Assembly: GCF_001707915.1 (NCBI RefSeq)
Contig: NZ_MAVV01000016.1
Coordinates: 1 to 35,818 of the forward strand
From: Thermodesulfovibrio sp. N1
Lineage (GTDB): Bacteria > Nitrospirota > Thermodesulfovibrionia > Thermodesulfovibrionales > Thermodesulfovibrionaceae
DNA: 35,818 nucleotides
Direction: 5' to 3'
Position numbers and translations under genes: made by a program. This document shows, piece by piece, positions 7,022 through 15,307 of the stretch; position 1 is the first letter of the stretch; every line of letters starts with the position of its first letter. The notes under the pieces are model-generated. The model saw only the letters and a program-made list of their open reading frames with translations. It did not search any database and was not told the origin of the DNA.

Positions 7022-8926
7022 TCACTCCTTCCCGTCTATCATATTTCTTATTTTAAACAAAATTTCCTCAGGAGAAATCGTTTTTTCTACTGTGATAATA
7101 TTTTTTAATTTCACAGGATGTCCACTAATTATTATAACCTTTGCTTCAGGCTTTATTTTCTTTATCTGTCTCATGACTTCTATTCCTGGAATTCCAGGCA
7201 TAATAAGGTCTACAAGTGAAAGGGCAATCTGATCTTTATTTCTCTCAAATATCTTTAAAGCTTCTTGCCCATCTTTAGCTTCGTAAACTTTATATCCATA
7301 GTCTTTAAGCATGGATGATATATAACCTCTTGTCTGTTCATCGTCATCAACAATTAAAATAGTTTCTAAACCTTTCAATGCATTTTTATCAATTGAATGT
7401 TTTAGTTTTGTCTCTTTTATTGGCAGATATATCTTAAAAGTTGTTCCCTTGCTAATCTCACTGTATACATGAATATGTCCATTATATTTTTTAACAAGAC
7501 CGAATACAGTAGATAGCCCTAGTCCTGTTCCTTTACCCTTTGGTTTTGTTGTAAAGAAGGGTTCAAATATTTTCTGCTTTGTTTGTTCATCCATTCCTAT
7601 ACCAGTATCAGATAAGATTATAAGTAAATATTCGCCAGGCATTACAAGAGGATGTGTATAGGAATATTCGGCATCGATACTAACTCTTTTTAAACAGATT
7701 GAAAGTTCGCCTCCCTTCGGCATTGCATCGCGTGCATTAGTAACAAGATTCATAAAAATTACTTCAAGATGAGTTCGGTCAATTTTATAAAAAATTTCTT
7801 CTTCTGGTAGATTTATTTTTAGTTCAATGTCTTTGCCAATAACTGGTTTTAGAAATTCTGAAAATTCATTTAAAAATTTATTTAATGATATCTCCTGAAT
7901 ATCTTCTTTAGATTCCTCCTTTCGGCTAAATAAAAGGAGTTTCTTTGATAGGTCCCTTGCTCTTTCAGATGCTTCTATAATCTTTTGAACATAATTTTTA
8001 AGTTGAGGGTCTTCTATTTTTGAATAAAGAATTCCACTGAAACCTAAAACTGCTGTAAGAATGTTGTTAAACTCATGGGCAACTCTGCCTGAGAGAAAAC
8101 CAAGAGATTCCATCTTTTGAGAATGAATTAACTGTTCCTGAATTTTTTTTCTTTCTGAGATATCTATTATCGAAGCAATTGATTTTTTTGTATAAGGAAG
8201 CATTTCAACATTTAAGAGAACATCTTTAATTTTTCCATTTCTATCTTTTAACTTTGATTCATACTGTCTTGGCGCAAGGGATGGATTAATTCTTCTTAAT
8301 TTATGATACTCTATCATCTTATGAAGCATCTCTGGAGCAATAAATTCCGTCCACTTCATTTTACCTTCAACCTCTTTCTTTGTATATCCTGTCAAAGATT
8401 CAAACTCCTCATTGACATATTCAATTGTCATATCTTCTTCAACAACTATTACAGCAACTCCTATTGATGAAATAATAGTTTTTTGCTGTTCATAAGATTG
8501 TATTAATTCTTGATGTTGTTCTTTAATTTTATTTATATATTCAACAAATCTGTCCCTTTGTTTATTTATCAACTGCCCAAGCATCCTTACAACTTCTACT
8601 GAAGAATCCTCTGAAGCAGTTGCTGAGAAGTCTCCCTCTTGAAGTCTTCTTAAAACATCAAAATGCTCACATATTCCTATTGCAAGCTCATGGGTAAGTT
8701 CAATTATCTCAGAGAGTTCTTCAGAAACTTTATTTATTGAATTTATAAGTTTTTGAACAGCATTTCTTTCAACCACTATGTCTATTTTCTGAGATGTATC
8801 TCCCTGTGCGATTTTTTCTAAAACATCACAGCAATAATGAAGAACTTCACTTAAAGCATTTCCATATTCACAAAAAAAATTTTTACATTTTAGATATCCA
8901 CCATAGGGACAGGGATGATTTTCCAT
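7022..8926 (-). CDS. Soluble hybrid sensor histidine kinase (Cys-rich N terminus, PAS, HisKA, HATPase, receiver)
   Basis: A 634-residue kinase without signal peptide or membrane segments, so it probably senses a cytoplasmic cue. The first 33 residues hold five cysteines (C6, C14, C19, C32, C33). Residues 34-135 are helical and HAMP-like with two similar blocks ([12 protein letters not shown] and [12 protein letters not shown]). A PAS domain spans about 145-258 ([19 protein letters not shown]). The H box GRVAHEFNN places the phospho-acceptor at H284; N393/N397, DTGIGM and GTGLGL complete the ATPase. A C-terminal receiver (about 520-630) has D573 and K615, where the usual KP is KT. It follows tusA by 1 nt, so it lies downstream of the hydrogenase accessory genes. 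The cysteines might bind a metal or sense redox state, but this is inference. Confidence 0.92.
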   Translation of the reverse strand: MENHPCPYGGYLKCKNFFCEYGNALSEVLHYCCDVLEKIAQGDTSQKIDIVVERNAVQKLINSINKVSEELSEIIELTHELAIGICEHFDVLRRLQEGDFSATASEDSSVEVVRMLGQLINKQRDRFVEYINKIKEQHQELIQSYEQQKTIISSIGVAVIVVEEDMTIEYVNEEFESLTGYTKKEVEGKMKWTEFIAPEMLHKMIEYHKLRRINPSLAPRQYESKLKDRNGKIKDVLLNVEMLPYTKKSIASIIDISERKKIQEQLIHSQKMESLGFLSGRVAHEFNNILTAVLGFSGILYSKIEDPQLKNYVQKIIEASERARDLSKKLLLFSRKEESKEDIQEISLNKFLNEFSEFLKPVIGKDIELKINLPEEEIFYKIDRTHLEVIFMNLVTNARDAMPKGGELSICLKRVSIDAEYSYTHPLVMPGEYLLIILSDTGIGMDEQTKQKIFEPFFTTKPKGKGTGLGLSTVFGLVKKYNGHIHVYSEISKGTTFKIYLPIKETKLKHSIDKNALKGLETILIVDDDEQTRGYISSMLKDYGYKVYEAKDGQEALKIFERNKDQIALSLVDLIMPGIPGIEVMRQIKKIKPEAKVIIISGHPVKLKNIITVEKTISPEEILFKIRNMIDGKE

Positions 8927-8927
8927 T

Positions 8928-9149
8928 TTAAATCCTTATTGTAACTTTTAATTTATTACCCATTTTTTCTATACTAAGTATGGTTTTGTTAAGTTTTGAA
9001 GCCCATGCTTTGATGTCTTTTTCAAAGGTGGGACAATCTGCTATTACTTCTATAATTTCTCCTTGCTTAAACTGAGGATAAAGGGCACTTAATTTTAAAA
9101 TAGGATAGGGGCACTTTAATCCGCAGTAATCTAAACTTCTGTCTGCCAA
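8928..9149 (-). CDS. TusA-family sulfur carrier protein
   Basis: The 73-residue protein has the TusA/SirA fold signature LDYCGLKCPYPILKL, with C13 of CPYP at the position of the persulfide-forming Cys. An additional Cys at position 9 and the IADCPTFEKDI segment resemble TusA/YedF-type proteins near energy-metabolism genes rather than the tRNA-thiolation TusA. It overlaps the end of hypC by 19 nt and is followed by the hybrid kinase after 1 nt, so it is translated as part of the hydrogenase accessory unit. A role in delivering sulfur or in cofactor assembly for the hydrogenase is plausible but not shown. Confidence 0.88.
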   Translation of the reverse strand: MADRSLDYCGLKCPYPILKLSALYPQFKQGEIIEVIADCPTFEKDIKAWASKLNKTILSIEKMGNKLKVTIRI

Positions 9150-9385
9150 TTTTTTTCCTGCTCCTCCATTTCTTTAAATATTTTTTCAAAAATTTTCAAT
9201 GCCTCTTCTGCCTCTGCTGGTTCCATTTTATTTATTGCAAATCCAGCATGGACAAGAACATACTCACCAATTTTTGGTTCCTCTGGAAGTAACAATAAAC
9301 TTACTTGTTTTCTTAAGCCCATTACATCAACTGTAGCCATATAACCGTCAATTTCTATTATTTTTGACGGGACTGCAAGACACAT
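9131..9385 (-). CDS. hypC: HypC/HybG/HupF hydrogenase maturation chaperone
   Basis: HypC carries the Fe(CN)2CO group from HypD to the hydrogenase large-subunit precursor. I place the start at the ATG at 9385, giving 84 residues beginning MCLAVPSKI: the conserved Cys2 must follow Met, and a GGGGG ribosome binding site lies just upstream. An in-frame GTG four codons earlier would bury this Cys and is rejected. The family core DVMGLRKQVSLLLLP and the C-terminal GEYVLVHAGFAINKM are present. It overlaps the protease gene by 28 nt and tusA by 19 nt. HypA, B, D, E and F are not in this window. Confidence 0.93.
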   Translation of the reverse strand: MCLAVPSKIIEIDGYMATVDVMGLRKQVSLLLLPEEPKIGEYVLVHAGFAINKMEPAEAEEALKIFEKIFKEMEEQEKNWQTEV

Positions 9386-9846
9386 TTTATCCCCCACGAA
9401 TTAAGAATTTTCAAAACTTCATTGACTAATTCATGTATTTTACCAGCTACTGTCTCTGAAAGGTCAAGTCCTAAATCTATGGTTTCAGGCTGAATCCCAA
9501 CAAGAACAAGCTCTTCTGGCATTACTTCCATAAATCTTGCAACCTCAAGGAGATCCTGAACACCAACATGATGAACAGAAAGTTTTGTTTTTAAGTAGGG
9601 AGGAATTTCTTCTCCTCTTAAAACCTTTATATATCCTGGTTCTTTATGGAAATCAACAACATCAATGAGAATAATTTTTTTAAATTTTTCAATGTATGGA
9701 AGAAGATCAAGCCCCAATGTGCCCCCATCAATTATTTCTATTTGAGGGTCAAAAAAATATTTTGTTTTTAAAAATTCTGTAACCTTTGGTCCAATACCTT
9801 CATCCTGCATAAGAATATTTCCAACTCCGATAATGCCTATATCCAT
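9358..9846 (-). CDS. [NiFe] hydrogenase maturation endopeptidase (HyaD/HybD type)
   Basis: This protease trims the C-terminal tail of the large subunit after nickel insertion. The start is taken as the ATG at 9846 (162 residues, MDIGIIGVGNILMQDEGIG), which has AAGGAG upstream; a longer reading would run into the terminator hairpin. Metal ligands expected for HybD are visible: Glu in QDEGIG, Asp in LIDVVDF and His in SVHHVGVQDLL. It is the first gene after the hairpin that follows the large subunit, and it overlaps hypC. Its substrate is most likely the neighbouring large subunit. Confidence 0.93.
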   Translation of the reverse strand: MDIGIIGVGNILMQDEGIGPKVTEFLKTKYFFDPQIEIIDGGTLGLDLLPYIEKFKKIILIDVVDFHKEPGYIKVLRGEEIPPYLKTKLSVHHVGVQDLLEVARFMEVMPEELVLVGIQPETIDLGLDLSETVAGKIHELVNEVLKILNSWGIKCVLQSRQK

Positions 9847-9867
9847 TTCTTTCTCCTTGAAATTAAA

Positions 9868-9893
9868 AAGCCCTCCCACGGTTGGGAGGGCTT
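9868..9893 (-). terminator. Intrinsic terminator or attenuator between hydrogenase structural and accessory genes
   Basis: A perfect 11-bp stem (AAGCCCTCCCA pairing with TGGGAGGGCTT) closes a 4-nt loop; on the minus strand it is followed by a T tract. It lies 21 nt downstream of the large-subunit stop (9915) and just before the protease start (9846). It would stop or reduce read-through, giving more structural than accessory transcript. Confidence 0.85.
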
Positions 9894-9914
9894 AGATTTT
9901 TTTAAAATATTTCT

Positions 9915-11585
9915 TTATTCCTCCTTGACCTCAACAATATGCATACCACAAGCCATACATGGGTCAAAGGAATGGATTGTTCTTAAAAGCTCAAGAGGTT
10001 GCTTAGAATCTGCAACAGGTGTTCCTACAAGGGCTTCCTCAACAGGACCTCTCTGTCCTTTATGATCCCTTGGGGAAAGATTCCATGTAGAAGGAACAAC
10101 CATCTGATAATTTTCAATCTTTTTATTTTTAATTACGATAAAATGAGCTAGTGCACCACGAGGAGCATCATGGAATCCTACTCCCTTTGCCTCTGCAGGC
10201 CAGGTTTTTGGATCCCACTTTTCTGTATTTGCAATTTTGAGGTCACCATTTTTCATATTTGTTGCGAGTTCACTTATGAAATCCTTTATCTTGTATGCAG
10301 TTACAAGAGCTATAATTCCTCTTGCTGCAGTTCTTCCCAATGTGGAGAACAAGGCTTCAGGTCCTACACCAAGTTTTTTCATAACCATGTCAGCCACTTC
10401 TTTAACTTCTTTATGTCCAGATGCGTAGGCAACAAGCACTCTTGCAAGAGGACCTACTTCCATTGGCAGTTCTTCATATCTTGGAGCTTTACCCCAGCTG
10501 TATTTTCCATCTACATTGATGTATTCATAGGGTGGCTTTGGTCCTGTATAATTTGGTGTTGTCTCACCATCCCATGGATGGAGTCCTGCTTTCTCACCCT
10601 TTGAATAGGTATAGTAGGAACGGGTTATATATTCCATTATCTTTTTATGGTCAACAGGATATATCTCTTTTAGATTTTTGTTCTTTATAATTCCAGCTGG
10701 CAACCAGAGTTTTCCGTTTGCATCTGGATACTCACCGCAGGCAAGGAAGTTTTTGTTTCCACCATAGTTTGTCCAGTCTTTGTAGAATGATGCAATAGCA
10801 AGAAGGTCTGGAATGTAAACTTTTTCAACAAATTCAATTCCCATATCTGCATATTTATTTAGCGCAGCAATTGTGCCTGCATTAATGGCATTCTGGCTTT
10901 CTGGATCAATTGGAATTGCCATACCACCAACAAGGAATGTCTGTGGATGAGGATTCTTTGCACCAAGAATTGCCATCATCTTGATTACTTCCTTTTGCCA
11001 ATCTAATGCTTCAAGATAATGGGCAACTGCCATCAAGTTTGCCTCAGGTGGAAGTTTGTAGGCTGAATGCCCCCAGTAGCCGTTGCTGAATATGCCAAGC
11101 TGTCCTCTTTCTACAAAGGCTTTTAATTTATCTTGCACAGCCTTGAAGTAAGTTGCTGAATTATTAGGCCAAGAGGAAATGCTTTTTGCAAGTTCTGATG
11201 TTTTTGCTGGATCTGCTTTAAGAGCGCTAACAACATCAACCCAGTCAAGGGCATGAAGATGATAAAAATGAATAACATGGTCTTGCACACACTGATTTCC
11301 CATTATGAGATTTCTTATAAGGTCTGCATTTCTTGGTACTTTAATTTTTAATGCATCTTCCACTGCTCTTATTGATGCTATTGCATGAACAGTGGTACAG
11401 ACCCCACAGAGTCTTTGTACAAAAACCCATGCCTCTCTTGGGTCTCTTCCTTTCATTATTAGCTCTATTCCACGCCACATTGTACAGGATGAATAGGCAT
11501 CTTTTACTTTTCCATCGGAAACCACTGCTTCACATCTCATATGTCCTTCAATTCTTGTTACTGGATCAATGACTAACCTTGCCAT
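9915..11585 (-). CDS. Periplasmic [NiFe] hydrogenase large (catalytic) subunit
   Basis: The 556-residue subunit holds the NiFe active site that oxidises H2. The N-terminal ligand motif is RLCGVCTTVHAI (C60 and C63), and the C-terminal motif is DPCMACGMH (C543 and C546). Cleavage after H549 would remove a tail of only seven residues (IVEVKEE). Length and motifs match membrane-bound or periplasmic group 1 uptake hydrogenases. It has no signal peptide and is expected to be co-exported with the Tat-signal small subunit encoded 14 nt upstream. No b-type cytochrome subunit gene follows; a terminator does. Electrons probably pass to soluble or otherwise encoded periplasmic carriers, which is inference. 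Confidence 0.97.
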   Translation of the reverse strand: MARLVIDPVTRIEGHMRCEAVVSDGKVKDAYSSCTMWRGIELIMKGRDPREAWVFVQRLCGVCTTVHAIASIRAVEDALKIKVPRNADLIRNLIMGNQCVQDHVIHFYHLHALDWVDVVSALKADPAKTSELAKSISSWPNNSATYFKAVQDKLKAFVERGQLGIFSNGYWGHSAYKLPPEANLMAVAHYLEALDWQKEVIKMMAILGAKNPHPQTFLVGGMAIPIDPESQNAINAGTIAALNKYADMGIEFVEKVYIPDLLAIASFYKDWTNYGGNKNFLACGEYPDANGKLWLPAGIIKNKNLKEIYPVDHKKIMEYITRSYYTYSKGEKAGLHPWDGETTPNYTGPKPPYEYINVDGKYSWGKAPRYEELPMEVGPLARVLVAYASGHKEVKEVADMVMKKLGVGPEALFSTLGRTAARGIIALVTAYKIKDFISELATNMKNGDLKIANTEKWDPKTWPAEAKGVGFHDAPRGALAHFIVIKNKKIENYQMVVPSTWNLSPRDHKGQRGPVEEALVGTPVADSKQPLELLRTIHSFDPCMACGMHIVEVKEE

Positions 11586-11599
11586 ACATGCCCCCTTAT

Positions 11600-12631
11600 T
11601 TATTCCTTATTTTCTTTTTTTGATATTAGACCGGCTACTGCCATAGCACCGAGTCCGATTGTAGATGCTTTAGCAAAAAAGCCTTCTTTACTGTCAATTC
11701 CTGCATAAAATGGAGAATTATCATCCCAAAACTTTGGTTCCGAACAGGCTACACAGGGATGTCCTGCCATAACAGGCCAGCTTGTTCCATCATTCCATCT
11801 AATAGTTGGACAGTTATGATAGGCAAAGGGACCTTTACATCCAAGTTCATATAAACAAAATCCCTGTCTGTGTCCTTTATCTCCCCATAATTTAGCAAAC
11901 TGACCTGTATCAAAATATCCTCTTCTTTCACAGTTGTCATGAATTAAAATTCCGTGAGCAAAAAGTGGTCGTCCAAGTTTGTCTGTCTTTGGAAGTTTTC
12001 CAAAGGTAAGGTAATAAACAACTGTTGCTGTAAAGTTTTCAACATTAAAGGGACAACCAGGAAGATTAATTATAGGTTTGTCTTTAATAATATCTCTTAC
12101 ACCAACTGCACCTGTTGGGTTAGGTTTTGCTGATGGGATTCCACCGTAGGTTGCACAAGTTCCAACAGCAATTATTGCTGCAGCATCCTTTGCAACTTCT
12201 TTCATAATATCAACAGATGATCTACCCCCAATACAGCAATAAATTCCGCCATCTTTTGTCGAAATAGAACCTTCTACTACAACCAGGTATTTACCCTTGT
12301 ACTTATGAATAGCATCATGAAGGGATTTTTCTGCCTGATGTCCTGCTGCTGCCATGATTGTCTCGTGGTATTCAAGGGATACCACATCAAGGACAATCTG
12401 TCCAATTGTTGGTTTTGTTGCCCTCAATGCACTTTCACTGCATCCTGTACAGTCCTGAAAGTGTAACCAGACAACAACGGGTTTTTCTTTCTTTTCCATT
12501 GCTTCAGCAATTTTTGGAACAAAGGAAGAGGAAAGACCTAATACAGCTGCTGTTGTAGCGCAGAATTTGAGAAAGTCTCTTCTTGAAACGCCTTGACGTA
12601 CCAATCCTTCATAGATTGTTTCTCTTTCCAT
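11600..12631 (-). CDS. [NiFe] hydrogenase small subunit with Tat signal
   Basis: The 343-residue small subunit carries the Fe-S relay. A twin-arginine signal, SRRDFLKF at 16-23, is followed by a hydrophobic stretch and a likely cleavage after A44 (AEA). Proximal cluster ligands are DCTGC (C61, C64), GTCATYGG (C159) and LPGCPF (C193). The distal cluster is HDNC with CLYELGC, and the medial cluster comes from HNCP and HPCVAC, the three-Cys set expected for [3Fe-4S]. The C terminus has a short hydrophobic segment (ASTIGLGAMAVAGLIS) that may serve as a weak anchor. A G-rich ribosome binding site precedes the ATG. It is the first gene of its operon and diverges from the FAD oxidoreductase. Confidence 0.96.
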   Translation of the reverse strand: MERETIYEGLVRQGVSRRDFLKFCATTAAVLGLSSSFVPKIAEAMEKKEKPVVVWLHFQDCTGCSESALRATKPTIGQIVLDVVSLEYHETIMAAAGHQAEKSLHDAIHKYKGKYLVVVEGSISTKDGGIYCCIGGRSSVDIMKEVAKDAAAIIAVGTCATYGGIPSAKPNPTGAVGVRDIIKDKPIINLPGCPFNVENFTATVVYYLTFGKLPKTDKLGRPLFAHGILIHDNCERRGYFDTGQFAKLWGDKGHRQGFCLYELGCKGPFAYHNCPTIRWNDGTSWPVMAGHPCVACSEPKFWDDNSPFYAGIDSKEGFFAKASTIGLGAMAVAGLISKKENKE

Positions 12632-12666
12632 ACAAGCCCCCCAAAAAGGATTTTTTTTCTGTATAA

Positions 12667-12695
12667 AGTTTAATTTTTTTTTTCTAATTTGTCAA
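12667..12695 (-). promoter_or_regulatory. Candidate hydrogenase operon promoter
   Basis: On the minus strand, a consensus TTGACA (12695-12690) is followed after 17 nt by TAAACT (12672-12667), a 4/6 match to TATAAT. This predicts a leader of about 30 nt that includes the G-rich ribosome binding site. The -35 box overlaps that of the divergent promoter. Confidence 0.5.
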
Positions 12696-12718
12696 GAGGG
12701 GACAACAAAAAGTATAAT
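12689..12718 (+). promoter_or_regulatory. Sigma70-type promoter of the FAD oxidoreductase
   Basis: TTGTCA (12689-12694), an 18-nt spacer and a perfect TATAAT (12713-12718) lie 9 nt before the ATG at 12728. The transcript would begin within a few bases of the start codon. Its -35 box overlaps the divergent hydrogenase -35 box by five bases. Confidence 0.75.
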
Positions 12719-12727
12719 ATATATCTC

Positions 12728-13690
12728 ATGAGAAATTTATCAGTAGGCATAATAGGTGCTGGTCCTGCAGGAATCGCTGCAGCTGTAGAGTGTAAAGCTA
12801 ATGGAATAAGTAATGTAGTTATATTTGAAAAAGCTTCAAAATATTGTTCAACAATAAGAAGACTTTATCCTGCTGGAAAAAGAGTAGATAAAAATTATAA
12901 AGGAGAGATTTTCCAAACAGAGGGAATATGCACCTTTGAAACAGAGGCGAAAGAAGATTTTCTATTAAGAATGAAAAAATATATTAATGAATACAATATT
13001 TCAATTGAATACAACATTGAAATCAATGGATTAGAAAAAAGAGAGGACTATTATATATTAAAGGCTGGAACATATCTTGTTGCACAAACCCAGGCTGTTA
13101 TAATTGCAACAGGAGTATTTGATAAACCTAAAAAACCTACATATCCAATTCCTGAAGCAATAAAAGGCAGAGTGTTTTTTGAACTACCAAAGGAAATCCC
13201 CGAAGGAGAAAAAATACTTATTGTAGGTGGAGGCAACACTGCTGCTGAACTTGCCTGTCTTTTATCTGGGAAGTGTGATGTTTATTTATCATACAGAAGA
13301 CCTCAATTTTTCAGAATAAATGAAGAAAATCTAAGAGAGCTTGAAAAAAGAAAAGATATGATTAAATTCTTTTTAGGTACTGAAATAAAATCTCTTGAAC
13401 CATCAGAAAATGCAGTAAAAGTTTTATTTCAAGATGGACATATCGAAATTTTTTCAAAAATTTTTTATTGCCTTGGAGGAAGTACTCCCAAAGTATTTCT
13501 TGAAAAAATGGGTATAGAGTTTAATAATTCTACGCCCAAGTTAGATGAATTTGGTGAAAGTAATCTTAAAAAGGTTTTCCTTGTAGGCGATATTGCTGTC
13601 AAAAGAGGAAGCATAATGTTTGCTTTTAATTCGGCTCACAAAGCTGTTAAACGTCTAATCGAAAAGTATCCTGAAATATTAAATTCTTAA
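12728..13690 (+). CDS. NAD(P)/FAD-dependent oxidoreductase, YpdA/thioredoxin-reductase-like
   Basis: The 320-residue flavoprotein has an N-terminal FAD-binding VGIIGAGPAGIAA and a central NAD(P)-binding ILIVGGGNTAAELA, with the closing VFLVGDIA motif near the end. The CxxC redox pair of thioredoxin reductase is absent, so it resembles YpdA-type or related pyridine nucleotide-disulfide oxidoreductases of unknown substrate. I choose the ATG at 12728: the only longer reading begins at a TTG inside the -35 box. There is no Shine-Dalgarno sequence, and the promoter lies immediately upstream. It is transcribed alone, divergent from the hydrogenase; any role in hydrogen metabolism is only suggested by position. 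Confidence 0.88.
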   Translation: MRNLSVGIIGAGPAGIAAAVECKANGISNVVIFEKASKYCSTIRRLYPAGKRVDKNYKGEIFQTEGICTFETEAKEDFLLRMKKYINEYNISIEYNIEINGLEKREDYYILKAGTYLVAQTQAVIIATGVFDKPKKPTYPIPEAIKGRVFFELPKEIPEGEKILIVGGGNTAAELACLLSGKCDVYLSYRRPQFFRINEENLRELEKRKDMIKFFLGTEIKSLEPSENAVKVLFQDGHIEIFSKIFYCLGGSTPKVFLEKMGIEFNNSTPKLDEFGESNLKKVFLVGDIAVKRGSIMFAFNSAHKAVKRLIEKYPEILNS

Positions 13691-13730
13691 TGGTAGAAAA
13701 GTTAAAAATTAAATTTTAAGAAGGATTTTT

Positions 13731-13808
13731 TGGCGGGGTGGACGGGACTTGAACCCGCGGCCTCTTGCGTGACAGGCAAGCGTTCTAACCGTGCTGAACT
13801 ACCACCCC
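13731..13808 (-). tRNA. tRNA-Asp (anticodon GTC)
   Basis: On the minus strand, the acceptor arm GGGGTGG pairs with CCACCCC, followed by the discriminator G and an encoded CCA. The anticodon loop is in GCCTGTCACGC, giving GTC. The T arm carries GGGTTCAAGTCCC. It is transcribed after tRNA-Val with a 10-nt spacer. Confidence 0.95.
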
Positions 13809-13818
13809 ACTTTTCACA

Positions 13819-13891
13819 TGGGCGGAACAGGTTTCGAACCTGTGACCTCAGCCTTGTAAGGGCTGCGCTCTCCCATCTGAGCTATCCGCCC
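13819..13891 (-). tRNA. tRNA-Val (anticodon TAC)
   Basis: The acceptor arm GGGCGGA pairs with TCCGCCC, with discriminator A. The anticodon stem CAGCC/GGCTG encloses CTTACAA, giving TAC, and the T loop is GGTTCGAAACC. Unlike the adjacent tRNA-Asp, CCA is not encoded (TGT follows), so it must be added enzymatically. Confidence 0.95.
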
Positions 13892-13903
13892 GCATTTATT
13901 AAA

Positions 13904-13930
13904 CTAATATAATATTCACTTGTTTGTCAA
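13904..13930 (-). promoter_or_regulatory. Candidate promoter for the tRNA-Val/tRNA-Asp pair
   Basis: A consensus TTGACA (13930-13925) lies upstream of tRNA-Val on its strand. The -10 box is uncertain: TATTAG (13909-13904) at 15 nt, or TATATT at 13 nt. Confidence 0.4.
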
Positions 13931-13980
13931 GAAATTAATCATGATAAACAGATTGTGCTTTAAAATTAATGGGACAGTTG

Positions 13981-13989
13981 TGTTAAAAT
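13981..13989 (+). promoter_or_regulatory. Candidate extended -10 promoter of the radical-SAM/AOR unit
   Basis: TGT followed by TAAAAT matches an extended -10 element (TGnTATAAT) and ends 13 nt before the ATG at 14003. No good -35 box is visible. No ribosome binding site is seen between it and the ATG. Confidence 0.45.
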
Positions 13990-14002
13990 TTTCATATCTA
14001 CT

Positions 14003-15280
14003 ATGAGGAAAAATTATCCAGAAAAAATATCAATAGAAATTACAACAAAATGCAATCTCCACTGTGCAATTTGTCCAAAGCAAAGTCCAAATTATCATCA
14101 ACCTGAAGCTGATATGGATTATGAAACCTTTGAAAGCCTTAAAACAATTTTTCCCCATATTAAGAGTCTTGTTTTAAGCGGAATTGGCGAACCACTTTTA
14201 CATCCAGAAATTGAAAAATTTGTTGCCTTAGCAAGTGCTTACATGCCTAAGAATTCATTTGTAGGATTTCAAACAAACGGAGTTTTACTAAGTGATGAAA
14301 AACTAAAAGAACTTATTAGGTCGGGATTAAATAAAATTTGTGTTTCCATTGACAGTCTTGTCCCCATTAATGGACTTCATGTTCCAGAATTTGGAGAAAA
14401 AGCTCTTGAAGTTATTGCTCGAGCAAAATCAAATGGAGCAAAAAATCTTAAAAGCGGGATAGAGATTGTTATAACCACTGATAATCTTGAACATATAATT
14501 CCTACAATAAATGAATCATTGAAGTACGGAATTGATTTTGTAATTCTTTCCCATCTCATTCCCTATTCATTAGAAAATTCAAAAAAAGTAGCCTATGAAA
14601 CAAGCAATGAAGAAGCAGTAAAGATATTCAAAAAGTGGGTTAACTATCTTGAAAATAAAGGATATAAAATAGATGACTGGCTTGAGCTAATGAAAAAGAA
14701 AGCTTTACCAGAATTTTTCCCTGAAGAAAATGAACCAATGAAACTTTTTAAAGCCATGTATGATGAAGCTTCAAGTAAAGGATTAACTCTTCATATGCAG
14801 AATTTGATAAACAGAAATGATGATCTTATCAGTACAGTTAAGGCTATACTTGAAGAAGTAGAAAGTCTTTGTAGAAAGAAGAATATTTCCTTTCAGATTC
14901 CAAGAACAAATCCAACACCATTGAGAAAATGCGATTTCCTTGAAGAAAAATGTATGTATATTGGAGTTGATGGAGAGGTCTCACCTTGTTATTTCTTATG
15001 GCATAGTTTTACATGTTATATTGGAGGATTAAAAAAGGCAGTTAAAAGATGGAGTTTTGGTAATATAAAAGAAAAAGAGCCTTTGGAGATTTTTAATTCT
15101 TTAGCTTATCAACAATTTATTAACTCCGTTCTTAAATATGATTTTCCCTATTGCTATGACTGCAATTTTGCCCTTTGTGATCTTATGGAGCTTGAAGATT
15201 TTGTTTATGACTGCTATACAAATGATGTCCCCTGTGGAGCCTGTCTGTGGTGTGGCGGATTGTTTTATTGTATGATATAA
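14003..15280 (+). CDS. Radical SAM/SPASM protein, probable tungsten-AOR cofactor maturase
   Basis: The 425-residue protein has the radical SAM motif CNLHCAIC (C17, C21, C24) near the N terminus, followed by LVLSGIGEPLLHPE. The C terminus has many cysteines (CDFLEEKCMYIGVDGEVSPC, YCYDCNFALC and CGACLWCGG), an extended SPASM-like auxiliary cluster region. Radical SAM proteins of this kind are encoded next to aldehyde:ferredoxin oxidoreductases and are annotated as tungsten cofactor oxidoreductase maturases. The AOR gene begins 27 nt downstream, which supports this. The exact reaction is not known to me. Confidence 0.88.
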   Translation: MRKNYPEKISIEITTKCNLHCAICPKQSPNYHQPEADMDYETFESLKTIFPHIKSLVLSGIGEPLLHPEIEKFVALASAYMPKNSFVGFQTNGVLLSDEKLKELIRSGLNKICVSIDSLVPINGLHVPEFGEKALEVIARAKSNGAKNLKSGIEIVITTDNLEHIIPTINESLKYGIDFVILSHLIPYSLENSKKVAYETSNEEAVKIFKKWVNYLENKGYKIDDWLELMKKKALPEFFPEENEPMKLFKAMYDEASSKGLTLHMQNLINRNDDLISTVKAILEEVESLCRKKNISFQIPRTNPTPLRKCDFLEEKCMYIGVDGEVSPCYFLWHSFTCYIGGLKKAVKRWSFGNIKEKEPLEIFNSLAYQQFINSVLKYDFPYCYDCNFALCDLMELEDFVYDCYTNDVPCGACLWCGGLFYCMI

Positions 15281-15307
15281 TTAAACAAAATTTTAAGGAG
15301 GTGTGGC

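Noticed and set aside
9386-9397. GTG start four codons upstream of hypC
   Set aside because: HypC needs Cys directly after the initiator Met, and the GTG codon is part of the ribosome binding region for the ATG at 9385.
10170-10604. Plus-strand 144-residue ORF
   Set aside because: It lies wholly antisense to the hydrogenase large-subunit gene, is Cys/Phe-rich as expected of a shadow frame, and has no family pattern.
12689-12727. Longer N terminus of the FAD oxidoreductase from a TTG
   Set aside because: The TTG is part of the -35 box, and the conserved dinucleotide-binding fold begins right after the ATG at 12728.
13730-13912. Plus-strand 60-residue ORF with GRNRFRTCDLSLVR
   Set aside because: It is the antisense translation of the two tRNA genes, a well-known annotation artefact.
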